A stretch of DNA of 8,769 nt from Verrucomicrobiota bacterium (lineage in GTDB: Bacteria > Verrucomicrobiota > Verrucomicrobiia > Chthoniobacterales > Xiphinematobacteraceae): contig PSRL01000115.1 of NCBI GenBank assembly GCA_003176035.1, forward strand, positions 1 to 8,769. The letters run 5' to 3'. The position numbers and the translations under genes were made by a program. Below are positions 1 to 5,907 of this stretch, piece after piece (the stretch's first letter is position 1; each line of letters starts with the position of its first letter). The notes beneath the pieces are model-generated. The model was given only the letters and a program-made list of their open reading frames with translations. It did no database searches and was not told the origin of the DNA.

Positions 1-220
1 TTTCGTCGGAGGTCAGGTTTAGGAACGGAGACTGAGACAAGGAAACGCGCAGCGCCTCTCGCAACGAGCCGTCAAAGTTCGGGTCGCCAGTGCGATTGGC
101 CAGATCACCAACGAGGAGCAAATCCGTCTCCCCGAGAGGCGCGGGGCGGGACCAGCGCCAATAAGTAAACCCCGTGGCGGCGATGAGGAGCGTAACCGAG
201 AGCAGTAACCGTGTCTTCAT
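1..220 (-). CDS. Membrane-anchored TPR/kinase-associated-type protein, N-terminal fragment (3' end beyond window)
   Basis: Seventy-three codons read without a stop from ATG (218-220) to the window edge, so the C-terminus is missing. The product starts with a basic MKTR and a hydrophobic stretch at about residues 5-19, followed by YWRWSR, which looks like a signal anchor. Next comes a segment reading LLLVGDLANRTGDPNFDG and, after it, LREALRVSLSQSPFLNLTSD (about residues 36-72). I recognise this pattern from large acidobacterial proteins in which a domain with 'DFxNxTGDxxFDxTLxxAL' precedes TPR repeats, often C-terminal to a Ser/Thr kinase or winged-helix domain. Here the membrane segment is N-terminal, so no kinase precedes it. 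No good Shine-Dalgarno sequence is visible (pyrimidine-rich TTTCTTTCCTTT lies before ATG), so the start is moderately certain. The gene is divergent from the PilZ gene. Function is unknown. Confidence 0.72.
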   Translation of the reverse strand, partial: MKTRLLLSVTLLIAATGFTYWRWSRPAPLGETDLLLVGDLANRTGDPNFDGSLREALRVSLSQSPFLNLTSDE

Positions 221-398
221 AAAGGAAAGAAATACACGTTTGGCCAATTTTGCCTGACTTTTCGTTAAGCTTGTCCGCTTCGCGAACTGCTGTGTCCAAC
301 GTAGAACTTGCTCCACCGTTCAGATTGGGGAGGCATACTGAAACGTCATCGCATCTATCTAACGAGCGGTGTACGCGTTAAAATGCAAGGAATTGACG
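221..398. other. Divergent intergenic region upstream of the PilZ gene
   Basis: This 178-bp gap lies between the leftward TPR-type gene and the rightward PilZ gene, so it should hold both promoters. I found no convincing sigma-70 -35/-10 pair on either strand. It contains an 8-bp palindrome TTCGCGAA at 279-286, which may be chance. The only clear signal is the AAGGA ribosome site at 387-391 for the PilZ gene. Confidence 0.5.
387..391 (+). promoter_or_regulatory. Ribosome binding site fixing the PilZ-gene start
   Basis: AAGGA sits 7 nt before ATG 399. The frame is open back to a GTG at 369, but that codon has no comparable purine-rich site. The ten residues it would add are not part of the PilZ fold, so 399 is preferred. 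Confidence 0.7.
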
Positions 399-1946
399 AT
401 GTCACTTTCCCCTGTCAACGAACGTCGCAGCAAACTCCGCAAGAAACCTTTGCGACTTGTGTATGTGGAACTTGCTCTCGGCAACGGCGGAATGATGCGG
501 GATCTTTCCGAAGAGGGCTTCGCGGTTCGGGCCATGATGCCGGTCCGGCAAGGCGACAAGACCGCTTTTTCTTTCATGCTGGGAGATGCCGCCCGGATCG
601 AGGGCGAAGGCAAGATTTTGTGGATTGAGGAAGGTGGACGGGTCGCCGGCGTGGAATTCCTACAGATTTCGCCGGAGATGAGAACGCGCATCGACGACTG
701 GCTCATTGAAGACGAGAAGATCGAAGATCCTCGCGAAACGCCCCCCGAAAAAGAACCGGCGATCGCACCCGCTGCGACAATCGAGGAACTCAGAGAGGAA
801 CTCCGCAGCGTGCCGGCGCGCGTGGAGGAGACTCCAACCGAAGTCGAGCGATCAGAGCCGGCGAGCAATGGCGAGCCAAAGATTGAGTCGCTGCCGTCGG
901 TGGAGGCAAAAGCCAAAATTGAACCTCCGATCGCGATAGAACCCATTGCCGAAACAGGAGTCCTACACCCAGAAAAGACGCGACCCGCGGCGGAGGAGAC
1001 CGGCGCAGCAGCGAAATCCTCGGTGACAGAAGGGTTTTTCCGCAAATGGCCGACGAAGCCTCGACCCTCTTCGGAAGTGCGAAATCCAATTCCTAGTGTG
1101 CCGCCTCTCACTCGGACACCAATCCATCCGTTATCCGAGCCGGACAGCAGCGCCCCGGAAGCAGAATTTACTCACGAGCAGTCACAAGGCACGCAGCAGC
1201 TTCCGGACATCTCTGAAATCCTGATCCAACCTGATACAGCTGGTGGGCGGAATACGACGACTCGTGCGCTGCCCGAACTTCCTCAGCCAACGCGAATGTC
1301 CCGACGCGGTCTAGAGTGGTTCACTTTGCGGCGGGCGTTGTTCAGCATGATCGCTCTCATGGTGTTGGCGGGAATGTATGTCTACCATAGCGAATTCGGA
1401 AGCCTGCTGATTGGGCTAGGCGAGGCGATGGGCGGGGTATCGACTGCAAACCCTCCCGCTGCGCCGCCGGGAAATACGACAAACAGTGGAGGCGGTGACG
1501 CGGCAAACTCCCCAAATTCAGTGAGGCCGAATAGCGACAACGCGAGAGCGCCAGAGTCGCCCGCGTCAAATAACAACACGCAGTCCACTCTTTCCGGCGC
1601 CCCGCAAGCCACGCCAGCTCCAGTGACGCCGCTCGGCGGGATTGCAACGCAGACGTCGCCTGACGCCAGTTCGGACGCGGGAGAAGCGGAATATTCGCAA
1701 GCGGCGCAAATCTTGCGCGGACGGAATGCGAGTGTCGACACTCCAGAGGCCGTACGCTTACTATGGATCGCCGTTGAAAAAGGGAATCCTGGCGCCGAAG
1801 TGACACTTGCCGACTTGTACTGGCATGGAAGAGGTGTGGCGCGAAATTGCGACCAGACGCGCATCTTGTTAACAGCTGCTGCGCGCAAAGGAAGCGCCGA
1901 AGCACAGAAGCGACTTCAGCAGTTTCAGCGCGAGGGCTGCGAGTAA
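399..1946 (+). CDS. PilZ domain - transmembrane - Sel1-like repeat protein
   Basis: A 515-residue membrane protein. Residues 8-102 form a PilZ domain, known as a cyclic-di-GMP receptor. The RxxxR motif is R10-SKL-R14 and the (D/N)xSxxG motif is D35-LSEE-G40, so both ligand-binding signatures are intact. Residues 103-300 are a Pro/Glu-rich, probably disordered linker. A single hydrophobic segment (about 312-328, ALFSMIALMVLAGMYVY) follows the basic SRRGLEW...RR and should span the membrane. Residues 345-430 are a Ser/Asn/Pro/Gly-rich low-complexity spacer. Residues 432-513 carry Sel1/TPR-like helical repeats (AVRLLWIAVEKGNPGAEVTLADLYWHGRGV; LLTAAARKGSAEAQKRL). Positive residues before the segment suggest PilZ in the cytoplasm and Sel1 in the periplasm. 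The likely role is passing a c-di-GMP signal to an envelope protein; this is inference, and the target is unknown. Confidence 0.88.
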   Translation: MSLSPVNERRSKLRKKPLRLVYVELALGNGGMMRDLSEEGFAVRAMMPVRQGDKTAFSFMLGDAARIEGEGKILWIEEGGRVAGVEFLQISPEMRTRIDDWLIEDEKIEDPRETPPEKEPAIAPAATIEELREELRSVPARVEETPTEVERSEPASNGEPKIESLPSVEAKAKIEPPIAIEPIAETGVLHPEKTRPAAEETGAAAKSSVTEGFFRKWPTKPRPSSEVRNPIPSVPPLTRTPIHPLSEPDSSAPEAEFTHEQSQGTQQLPDISEILIQPDTAGGRNTTTRALPELPQPTRMSRRGLEWFTLRRALFSMIALMVLAGMYVYHSEFGSLLIGLGEAMGGVSTANPPAAPPGNTTNSGGGDAANSPNSVRPNSDNARAPESPASNNNTQSTLSGAPQATPAPVTPLGGIATQTSPDASSDAGEAEYSQAAQILRGRNASVDTPEAVRLLWIAVEKGNPGAEVTLADLYWHGRGVARNCDQTRILLTAAARKGSAEAQKRLQQFQREGCE

Positions 1947-1992
1947 GGTTTTGGCAGAGTCGCGATTTGCACGGGTGGATGCAAACAGTAAC

Positions 1993-2000
1993 AGAGGAGG
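1993..2000 (+). promoter_or_regulatory. Strong ribosome binding site selecting GTG 2006
   Basis: AGAGGAGG ends 5 nt before GTG 2006. It lies inside the longer open frame that would start at ATG 1979 or further upstream, so it argues that translation begins at GTG 2006, just ahead of the zinc ribbon. Confidence 0.8.
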
Positions 2001-2005
2001 CGCGA

Positions 2006-2629
2006 GTGTTCTGTTCGAAATGCGGTACAGCCGTTGCAGCGAATTCTTCGTTTTGTCAGACGTGTGGGACGCCGGTGAGCCAGTCGGTCGCAGTGGCTGC
2101 TCCGGGCGGCGGGATGGTTTCGCCGCACGCGGGAGTCGGTGCGATTGTCTATGCATCGAACGTGGCCTACGCGGGTTTCTGGTTGCGATTTGTGGCGCAC
2201 CTGATTGACAGCGTGATCATCGGCTTCGGAGCTCTGCTGCTGATCGTGCCGCTATTCTTTCTGATGGGTGGTGTGGCGATCATTAGCTCGATGCCGCGGC
2301 ACGGCGAAGAGCCGAACCCGGCCGTGGTCGGTGGATTTCTGATGTTGGTCTTCACACTGGCTGCGCTTGGCGTGCTGGCGCAGTGGCTGTACTTCGCGTA
2401 TCTGGAGAGTGGAGAAAAGCAAGCCACGTGGGGCAAACAAGCCATGAACATTTATGTGACTGATTTGGCCGGCAATCGCGTCAGCTTCGGGCGAGCGAGC
2501 GGCCGCTTCTTCGGCAAACTTGTGAGCGGGCTAGTTCCTCTCTTGCTTGGCTATATCATGGCAGGGTTTACGGAACGAAAGCAGGCGCTGCACGACATGA
2601 TTGCGAGCACGCTGGTATTGCGAAAATAG
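2006..2629 (+). CDS. Zinc-ribbon RDD family membrane protein
   Basis: A 207-residue protein starting at GTG, chosen for its AGAGGAGG site and because the product then opens FCSKCG, as many zinc-ribbon proteins do. Residues 3-20 carry two CxxC knuckles (C3-SK-C6 and C17-QT-C20), predicted to bind one zinc. A flexible Gly/Pro/Val linker follows (about 25-50). The RDD domain runs from about 55 to 205. It has R61 and D68 in the first helix (FWLRFVAHLID), hydrophobic segments at about 67-95 and 108-133, then TWGKQAM at 141-147, R163/R167, a third hydrophobic segment at about 172-188, and the ending LHDMIASTLVL. RDD proteins are multi-pass membrane proteins, mostly of unknown function, with some linked to ion transport. 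The gene lies 59 bp after the PilZ gene on the same strand and may be co-transcribed. Its stop is 16 bp from the stop of the convergent next gene. Confidence 0.88.
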   Translation: MFCSKCGTAVAANSSFCQTCGTPVSQSVAVAAPGGGMVSPHAGVGAIVYASNVAYAGFWLRFVAHLIDSVIIGFGALLLIVPLFFLMGGVAIISSMPRHGEEPNPAVVGGFLMLVFTLAALGVLAQWLYFAYLESGEKQATWGKQAMNIYVTDLAGNRVSFGRASGRFFGKLVSGLVPLLLGYIMAGFTERKQALHDMIASTLVLRK

Positions 2630-2645
2630 GATTGCTCGAGGCCTG

Positions 2646-3278
2646 TTATTTCTTGCTGATTACTTTGTCTCTTTTTAGCTGGCCGACCAGGGTTTTTGCA
2701 TAGGACTTCCCGAGTTTCTCGAAATCTGTGGAATAGACCGTGTCGGTTTCCCCGCTCCAGACGAGCTTCTCGTCTTTGGTGTTGTATAGGTTGAATTCCA
2801 CGCGCACGACGACATTTTCCTTGGTGTAGGAACTCGTCGGGAAAAAATCACCATAGGCGGTGTTCCAGTATGGCCAGAAGTTGTAATAACCCGGCGGCGG
2901 AACCCAGATTCCACCGGTGATTACCTCTTCTGTCTCCTTCCGGACGTTCTTTGGACGAATGACCAGTACACTATCTAAGGAACTCTCCTTGATGCGCTGT
3001 TTCAACTCGCCTTCCATCATTTCGTTTTTCGGCGGCATGACCATGTAACTCTGCACGCCTTCCACGCCGTATTTCACCAACTGCTTCTTCATTTCGTCTT
3101 CAAATTCCTGCCGGATCAGGTAATTCTCCATGACGCTGGCGACCAGAATCTTTTTGAACTTCGGCATCGGCACACCCGTGAGAACCCAGCGGTGCACAAT
3201 GCGCGTGTCTGCCCCCAGCGGCATGGTCGCGAGTATCGAGATGAGGAAGAGCGCACCTATACGGGAACGCAGTGACAT
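2646..3278 (-). CDS. Secreted protein of unknown function (TolB-N/LpoB-like fold possible)
   Basis: A 210-residue protein. I start it at ATG 3276-3278 because GGAG lies 8 nt upstream; an in-frame ATG at 3306-3308 would add ten residues unlike a signal peptide. Residues 1-23 are a Sec signal peptide (MSLRSR, then LFLISILATMPLGA), probably cleaved after A23. There is no lipobox. The body has an alternating beta/alpha pattern: KKILVASV (42-49), a charged helix EFEDEMKKQLVKYGVEG (58-74), a second helix around 88-100, then DSVLVIRP (102-109). An aromatic Gly/Pro-rich insert (123-147, with GYYNFWPYWNTAYGDFF) precedes two beta-like stretches, VVVRVEFNLYN and KLVWSGETDT. This resembles small periplasmic TolB-N/LpoB-like proteins, but I do not recognise a named family. 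It is convergent with the RDD gene and divergent from the TIM-barrel gene. Confidence 0.8.
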   Translation of the reverse strand: MSLRSRIGALFLISILATMPLGADTRIVHRWVLTGVPMPKFKKILVASVMENYLIRQEFEDEMKKQLVKYGVEGVQSYMVMPPKNEMMEGELKQRIKESSLDSVLVIRPKNVRKETEEVITGGIWVPPPGYYNFWPYWNTAYGDFFPTSSYTKENVVVRVEFNLYNTKDEKLVWSGETDTVYSTDFEKLGKSYAKTLVGQLKRDKVISKK

Positions 3279-3293
3279 TCGACTAGCTCCGTT

Positions 3294-3308
3294 ATGCAGT
3301 GGCTGCAT
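3294..3308. promoter_or_regulatory. 15-bp palindrome, candidate operator
   Basis: Arms ATGCAG (3294-3299) and CTGCAT (3303-3308) are perfect complements around a TGG centre. It lies 15 bp before the ATG of the leftward secreted-protein gene, in the shared divergent promoter region. The size fits a dimeric helix-turn-helix operator. No regulator gene is in the window, so function is inferred. Confidence 0.45.
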
Positions 3309-3342
3309 GTTAGCACGCTTCCACCAGGAAGATGCGCTAACA
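3308..3342. repeat. 35-bp interrupted inverted repeat (hairpin or operator)
   Basis: Outer arms TGTTAGC (3308-3314) and GCTAACA (3336-3342) are perfect complements. Nested inside are a second perfect pair, CTTCC (3318-3322) and GGAAG (3327-3331), around ACCA. Only a 3/4-nt internal loop separates the two stems. It directly abuts the 15-bp palindrome at 3294-3308. It could be a cruciform-type operator or a hairpin in the 5' leader of the leftward gene. There is no T-run, so a terminator is unlikely. Confidence 0.5.
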
Positions 3343-3384
3343 GCGAGTGGATTTATTGGGTTAGCTTCAAAGGCGTGGATCGCA

Positions 3385-3414
3385 TTGACGGTGAGCGGTG
3401 ATGGAACTTACGAT
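3385..3414 (+). promoter_or_regulatory. Possible sigma-70-type promoter for the TIM-barrel gene
   Basis: TTGACG (3385-3390, five of six matches to the -35 consensus) and TACGAT (3409-3414, four of six to the -10) are 18 bp apart. Transcription would start near 3421, leaving a leader of only about 11 nt before ATG 3432. This is consensus matching by eye only. Confidence 0.3.
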
Positions 3415-3431
3415 GAGGCAGGGTGAATGAA

Positions 3432-4364
3432 ATGCAACGACGAGAATTTGTTGCTGGAGCGGCCACCGCAGCTTTACTCGCTGCAAGTCCCGCATGGGCG
3501 GCGGAAATAAAGCAGTTTCAGTTGGGCGTGATTACGGACGAAGTCACGCAGGACTTTGAGAAGGCGCTGCTCTGGGCGAAAGGCTACGGATTGCAATGGG
3601 TCGAACTGCGATTCGTGTGGAACAAGTATGTGACCGACTTCAATGCGGATGATGTCAAGAGCGCGAAGGACCTGCTGGCGAAACACGGCTTGAAGGTTTC
3701 CGTTGTGGATTCGCCTTATCTCAAAACCCTTTTGCCGGGAACAAAATCCAAGTTCGATACCGGCAAGTCCGATCCATTACAAAGCGAATATTCACAACAA
3801 CAAGCCATTCTGGAGCGTGCCATTGCCCGCGCGAAGGATTTTGGAACGGACAAAGTCCGAATCTTTTCTTTCTTGCGGGTGGACGACCCCAAGACCGTTT
3901 TCACTCGAGTAGCTACGGAACTGGAGAAGACTGCGGCAATTGCGCATCGCGAAGGGATTCGCCTGGTGCTCGAAAATGAATTCTCCTGCAATGTAGCGAC
4001 GGGAGCCGAAAGCGCCGCGATGCTGAAGATCGTGAAATCACCTTCGCTCGGGCTGAATTGGGATCCCGGAAATGCCTACGACGCGGGCGAGACGCCGTAT
4101 CCGGATGGCTACGCCGGTTTGGACAAAGCTCGAATTTTTCATATGCATTTGAAGGACGGGGCGCCTGGCCCGAAAGGACAAGTCGAGTGGGCCCCGATTG
4201 GCAGCGGCAAGATTGATTTTGTAGGCCAATTCCGCGCCTTGATCAAAGACGGATACAAAGGCACCATGTCGCTTGAAACGCACTACCTGAACGCAGCTAA
4301 GGACAAAGAAGCCTCCAGCCGCGAGTCTATGGACGGATTGCTAAAAGTGATCAAGCAGGCGTAG
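3432..4364 (+). CDS. Tat-exported sugar phosphate isomerase/epimerase-like TIM barrel
   Basis: A 310-residue member of the xylose isomerase-like TIM-barrel superfamily (AP-endonuclease 2 fold). I prefer ATG 3432 (AGGG 8 nt upstream, product begins MQRREF); GTG 3423 with GAGG 4 nt upstream would add three residues. Residues 1-23 are a Tat signal: R3-R4-EFV, Ala/Leu-rich core, AWA cleavage site. The barrel runs from about residue 30 to the end. Likely divalent-metal ligands sit in LVLENE (E181/E183), NWDPGN (D211), HMHLKD (H237, H239, D242) and SLETHY (E282, H284), so the active site looks complete. Superfamily members isomerise, epimerise or, in oxidative glycoside systems, cleave 3-keto sugars. 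Export and the nearby sugar-dehydrogenase genes favour action on a periplasmic keto-sugar or glycoside over a phosphorylated sugar. Substrate unknown. Confidence 0.88.
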   Translation: MQRREFVAGAATAALLAASPAWAAEIKQFQLGVITDEVTQDFEKALLWAKGYGLQWVELRFVWNKYVTDFNADDVKSAKDLLAKHGLKVSVVDSPYLKTLLPGTKSKFDTGKSDPLQSEYSQQQAILERAIARAKDFGTDKVRIFSFLRVDDPKTVFTRVATELEKTAAIAHREGIRLVLENEFSCNVATGAESAAMLKIVKSPSLGLNWDPGNAYDAGETPYPDGYAGLDKARIFHMHLKDGAPGPKGQVEWAPIGSGKIDFVGQFRALIKDGYKGTMSLETHYLNAAKDKEASSRESMDGLLKVIKQA

Positions 4365-4388
4365 CAGATTCGGAAAGCATGTTCACGC

Positions 4389-4505
4389 CATTCCGGGCGA
4401 ACTGAGGAATCCCTCCTGGCGAAGAGCCAGCAAAGAGAGATTCATCGCACATAAGGCGTGCGATGGAAAAGAGTACCTCACTCCGAAGACTCCGTTCGGA
4501 ATGAC
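4389..4505. repeat. REP-like three-hairpin intergenic element
   Basis: In the gap between two convergent genes, three inverted repeats follow each other. They are ATTCC/GGAAT (4390-4394 and 4406-4410), a perfect 8-bp stem CATCGCAC/GTGCGATG with a 7-nt loop (4443-4450 and 4458-4465), and a perfect 6-bp stem TCCGAA/TTCGGA (4482-4487 and 4495-4500). The outer ends CATTCCG (4389-4395) and CGGAATG (4497-4503) are also complementary, so the whole element could fold as one long hairpin. The motif beginning CATTCCGxGCGAA and running into GAGGAAT resembles interspersed repeats I have seen in many environmental bacterial contigs. Only one copy is in this window, so repeat status is inferred. It could also act as a bidirectional terminator. 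Confidence 0.55.
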
Positions 4506-4527
4506 GGCTTTTGCGATTCGCCTCAAG

Positions 4528-5865
4528 CTACGTAATGACGACGTCCTGCTTGGCATCGTCAAAAGTGACGTGGCGGCCGGTCTGGATGGCCGCAATAGTC
4601 ATGCACAGCGCCACGGAATGCGAGTAACCCGCTTCGATGCTGGCGTTCGGCGCTTTGCGGCTACGTACGCATTCCATCCAATTGCGCATATTGGCCGAGG
4701 TGTCGGGGTCGCCACCGGTGTCGGCGCTCGTCGCGATCTTGCGCGCGGTTTCGCGCAGCGACATCTGCGGCAGTAGATTCGGCTTCATCTGCATTTCATC
4801 CGCGTAGTGCTTGGTGAGGCCGCCTTCCGAAGAGACGGTCTGCTTGTCGAGGTCGAGTGTGCCGCCGTTCGAGTAGTACAGTTCCTTGACGTCACCCGCA
4901 TCGTTGGTCATGCGCGAGGTGTAGACGACTTGGAAGCCTTTTGATGCATCGTCGAGCGGACCATAGTCGAACACCGCCGTCATGGTGTCCCAATTTTTGC
5001 GACCGTCGTGCCAGAAGTAGATTCCGCCGTTGGCAACCACGCTGCGCGGGCGCGGAAGGCCGGTGAACCAGTGAACAGTATCAATCTGGTGGACCATCCA
5101 CTGATCCGGAATACCGGAAGAAAACGGCCAAAATAGACGAAATTCTACATATTTTCGCGGGTCGAACGGTTGTTCTGGCAGATTCAGCAGATAGCGCTTC
5201 CAGTCGACTTGATCTTCCGTGATGCCGGCGACGAGTTTCGGGCGCCGCCATCGGCCAGGCTGGTTCACGTTCCAGGTCATCAAGACGGAAACAATATCGC
5301 CGAATTTGCCGCTGCGGATGTAGTCGTACGCGGCCTGATAAACGGGCGAGCTGCGGCGTTGCGTGCCAATCTGCACGATCTTGCCGGAATCAAGAACGGC
5401 TTTGCGAATGGCATGGGCGTTTTCCATGGTGTGGGCCAGTGGCTTTTCGACGTAGGCATCGCGTCCCGCGCGGACCGCTTCGACGCCGTGCAGCGCGTGC
5501 TGGAAGTCGGCGGTGGAGATGATGACTGCGTCCACATCCTTGCGATCGTAAAGTTCGTCGTTATTGCGAACGGCCGCCAGAGAGCCGCCAGTGAGTTTGT
5601 CGAGGTGCGCTTTGCCGGCATCGCGGCGCATCGTCCAGATGTCGGAGAGGGCGACGATCTCGAAGTTGAGTTCTTTGGAGTGCTGCAAAAAAGCGGGGAG
5701 CAGGCTTGAACGGAAGCGGTCGGAGAAGCCGACAATTCCAACGCGGACGCGATCGTTTGCGCCGACAATTCGCGCGTAGCTCGAAGCTGGGAGAACGGTT
5801 GAAGCGGCTACGACCGTTGCAGAATCCGTGAGGAATTTCCGGCGAGTCAGAACGTTGTCGGCCAT
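4528..5865 (-). CDS. Tat-exported Gfo/Idh/MocA family oxidoreductase
   Basis: A 445-residue protein starting at ATG 5863-5865, with GAGGTG 5 nt upstream. Residues 7-31 are a textbook Tat signal (T-R8-R9-K-F-L, hydrophobic stretch, then SSYA). The N-terminal Rossmann fold starts with VRVGIVGFSDR (40-50), so the usual third glycine of the nucleotide loop is replaced. The family signature E140-K141-P142 (YVEKPLAHT) supplies the likely catalytic lysine. The C-terminal alpha/beta domain includes QWMVHQIDTVHWF (255-267), with H259, D262 and H265 as plausible active-site residues. The family oxidises or reduces sugars and polyols with NAD(P), often tightly bound when exported, as in Zymomonas glucose-fructose oxidoreductase. 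It is the last gene of the leftward unit, 42 nt after the GMC gene, and probably handles a related sugar. Substrate not identifiable. Confidence 0.9.
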   Translation of the reverse strand: MADNVLTRRKFLTDSATVVAASTVLPASSYARIVGANDRVRVGIVGFSDRFRSSLLPAFLQHSKELNFEIVALSDIWTMRRDAGKAHLDKLTGGSLAAVRNNDELYDRKDVDAVIISTADFQHALHGVEAVRAGRDAYVEKPLAHTMENAHAIRKAVLDSGKIVQIGTQRRSSPVYQAAYDYIRSGKFGDIVSVLMTWNVNQPGRWRRPKLVAGITEDQVDWKRYLLNLPEQPFDPRKYVEFRLFWPFSSGIPDQWMVHQIDTVHWFTGLPRPRSVVANGGIYFWHDGRKNWDTMTAVFDYGPLDDASKGFQVVYTSRMTNDAGDVKELYYSNGGTLDLDKQTVSSEGGLTKHYADEMQMKPNLLPQMSLRETARKIATSADTGGDPDTSANMRNWMECVRSRKAPNASIEAGYSHSVALCMTIAAIQTGRHVTFDDAKQDVVIT

Positions 5866-5870
5866 GTTGG

Positions 5871-5876
5871 CACCTC
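5871..5876 (-). promoter_or_regulatory. Ribosome binding site of the Gfo/Idh gene, abutting a hairpin
   Basis: On the minus strand GAGGTG ends 5 nt before ATG 5865. It immediately follows the T-run of the hairpin at 5877-5899, so folding upstream could affect ribosome loading. Confidence 0.65.
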
Positions 5877-5899
5877 AAAAGCGAGAGCAGAGCTCTCGC
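5877..5899 (-). terminator. Hairpin with short T-run between the GMC and Gfo/Idh genes (attenuator-like)
   Basis: Perfect 8-bp, GC-rich arms occupy 5881-5888 and 5892-5899, with a 3-nt loop. Read leftward, the stem is followed directly by TTTT (5880-5877). It lies 8 nt after the GMC stop codon and ends 11 nt before the Gfo/Idh start. The form is that of a weak intrinsic terminator. Because the T-run is only four bases, partial termination or an mRNA-processing/stability hairpin is more likely than full termination. Confidence 0.6.
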
Positions 5900-5907
5900 A
5901 CTCCAAA

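Noticed and set aside
279..286. TTCGCGAA palindrome in the first divergent gap
   Set aside because: Eight self-complementary bases in GC-rich DNA are easily due to chance, and no second copy is nearby.
359..1111. Long open frame on the minus strand, opposite the PilZ gene
   Set aside because: It is Ser/Arg-rich with no domain, has no ribosome site, and lies wholly opposite a gene with clear PilZ motifs; it arises from the codon bias of the linker.
1847..2005. N-terminal extension of the zinc-ribbon RDD gene from ATG 1847 or ATG 1979
   Set aside because: The extension overlaps the PilZ-Sel1 gene, looks like out-of-frame translation, and the strong AGAGGAGG site points to GTG 2006.
3408..3431. 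GTG 3423 as start of the first TIM-barrel gene
   Set aside because: GAGG is only 4 nt before it and it adds just MNE ahead of the Tat motif; ATG 3432 is slightly better, though the choice is not certain.
5170..5709. Open frame of 179 codons on the + strand
   Set aside because: It is antisense to the Gfo/Idh gene, across its Rossmann and EKP regions, with no motif or ribosome site of its own.
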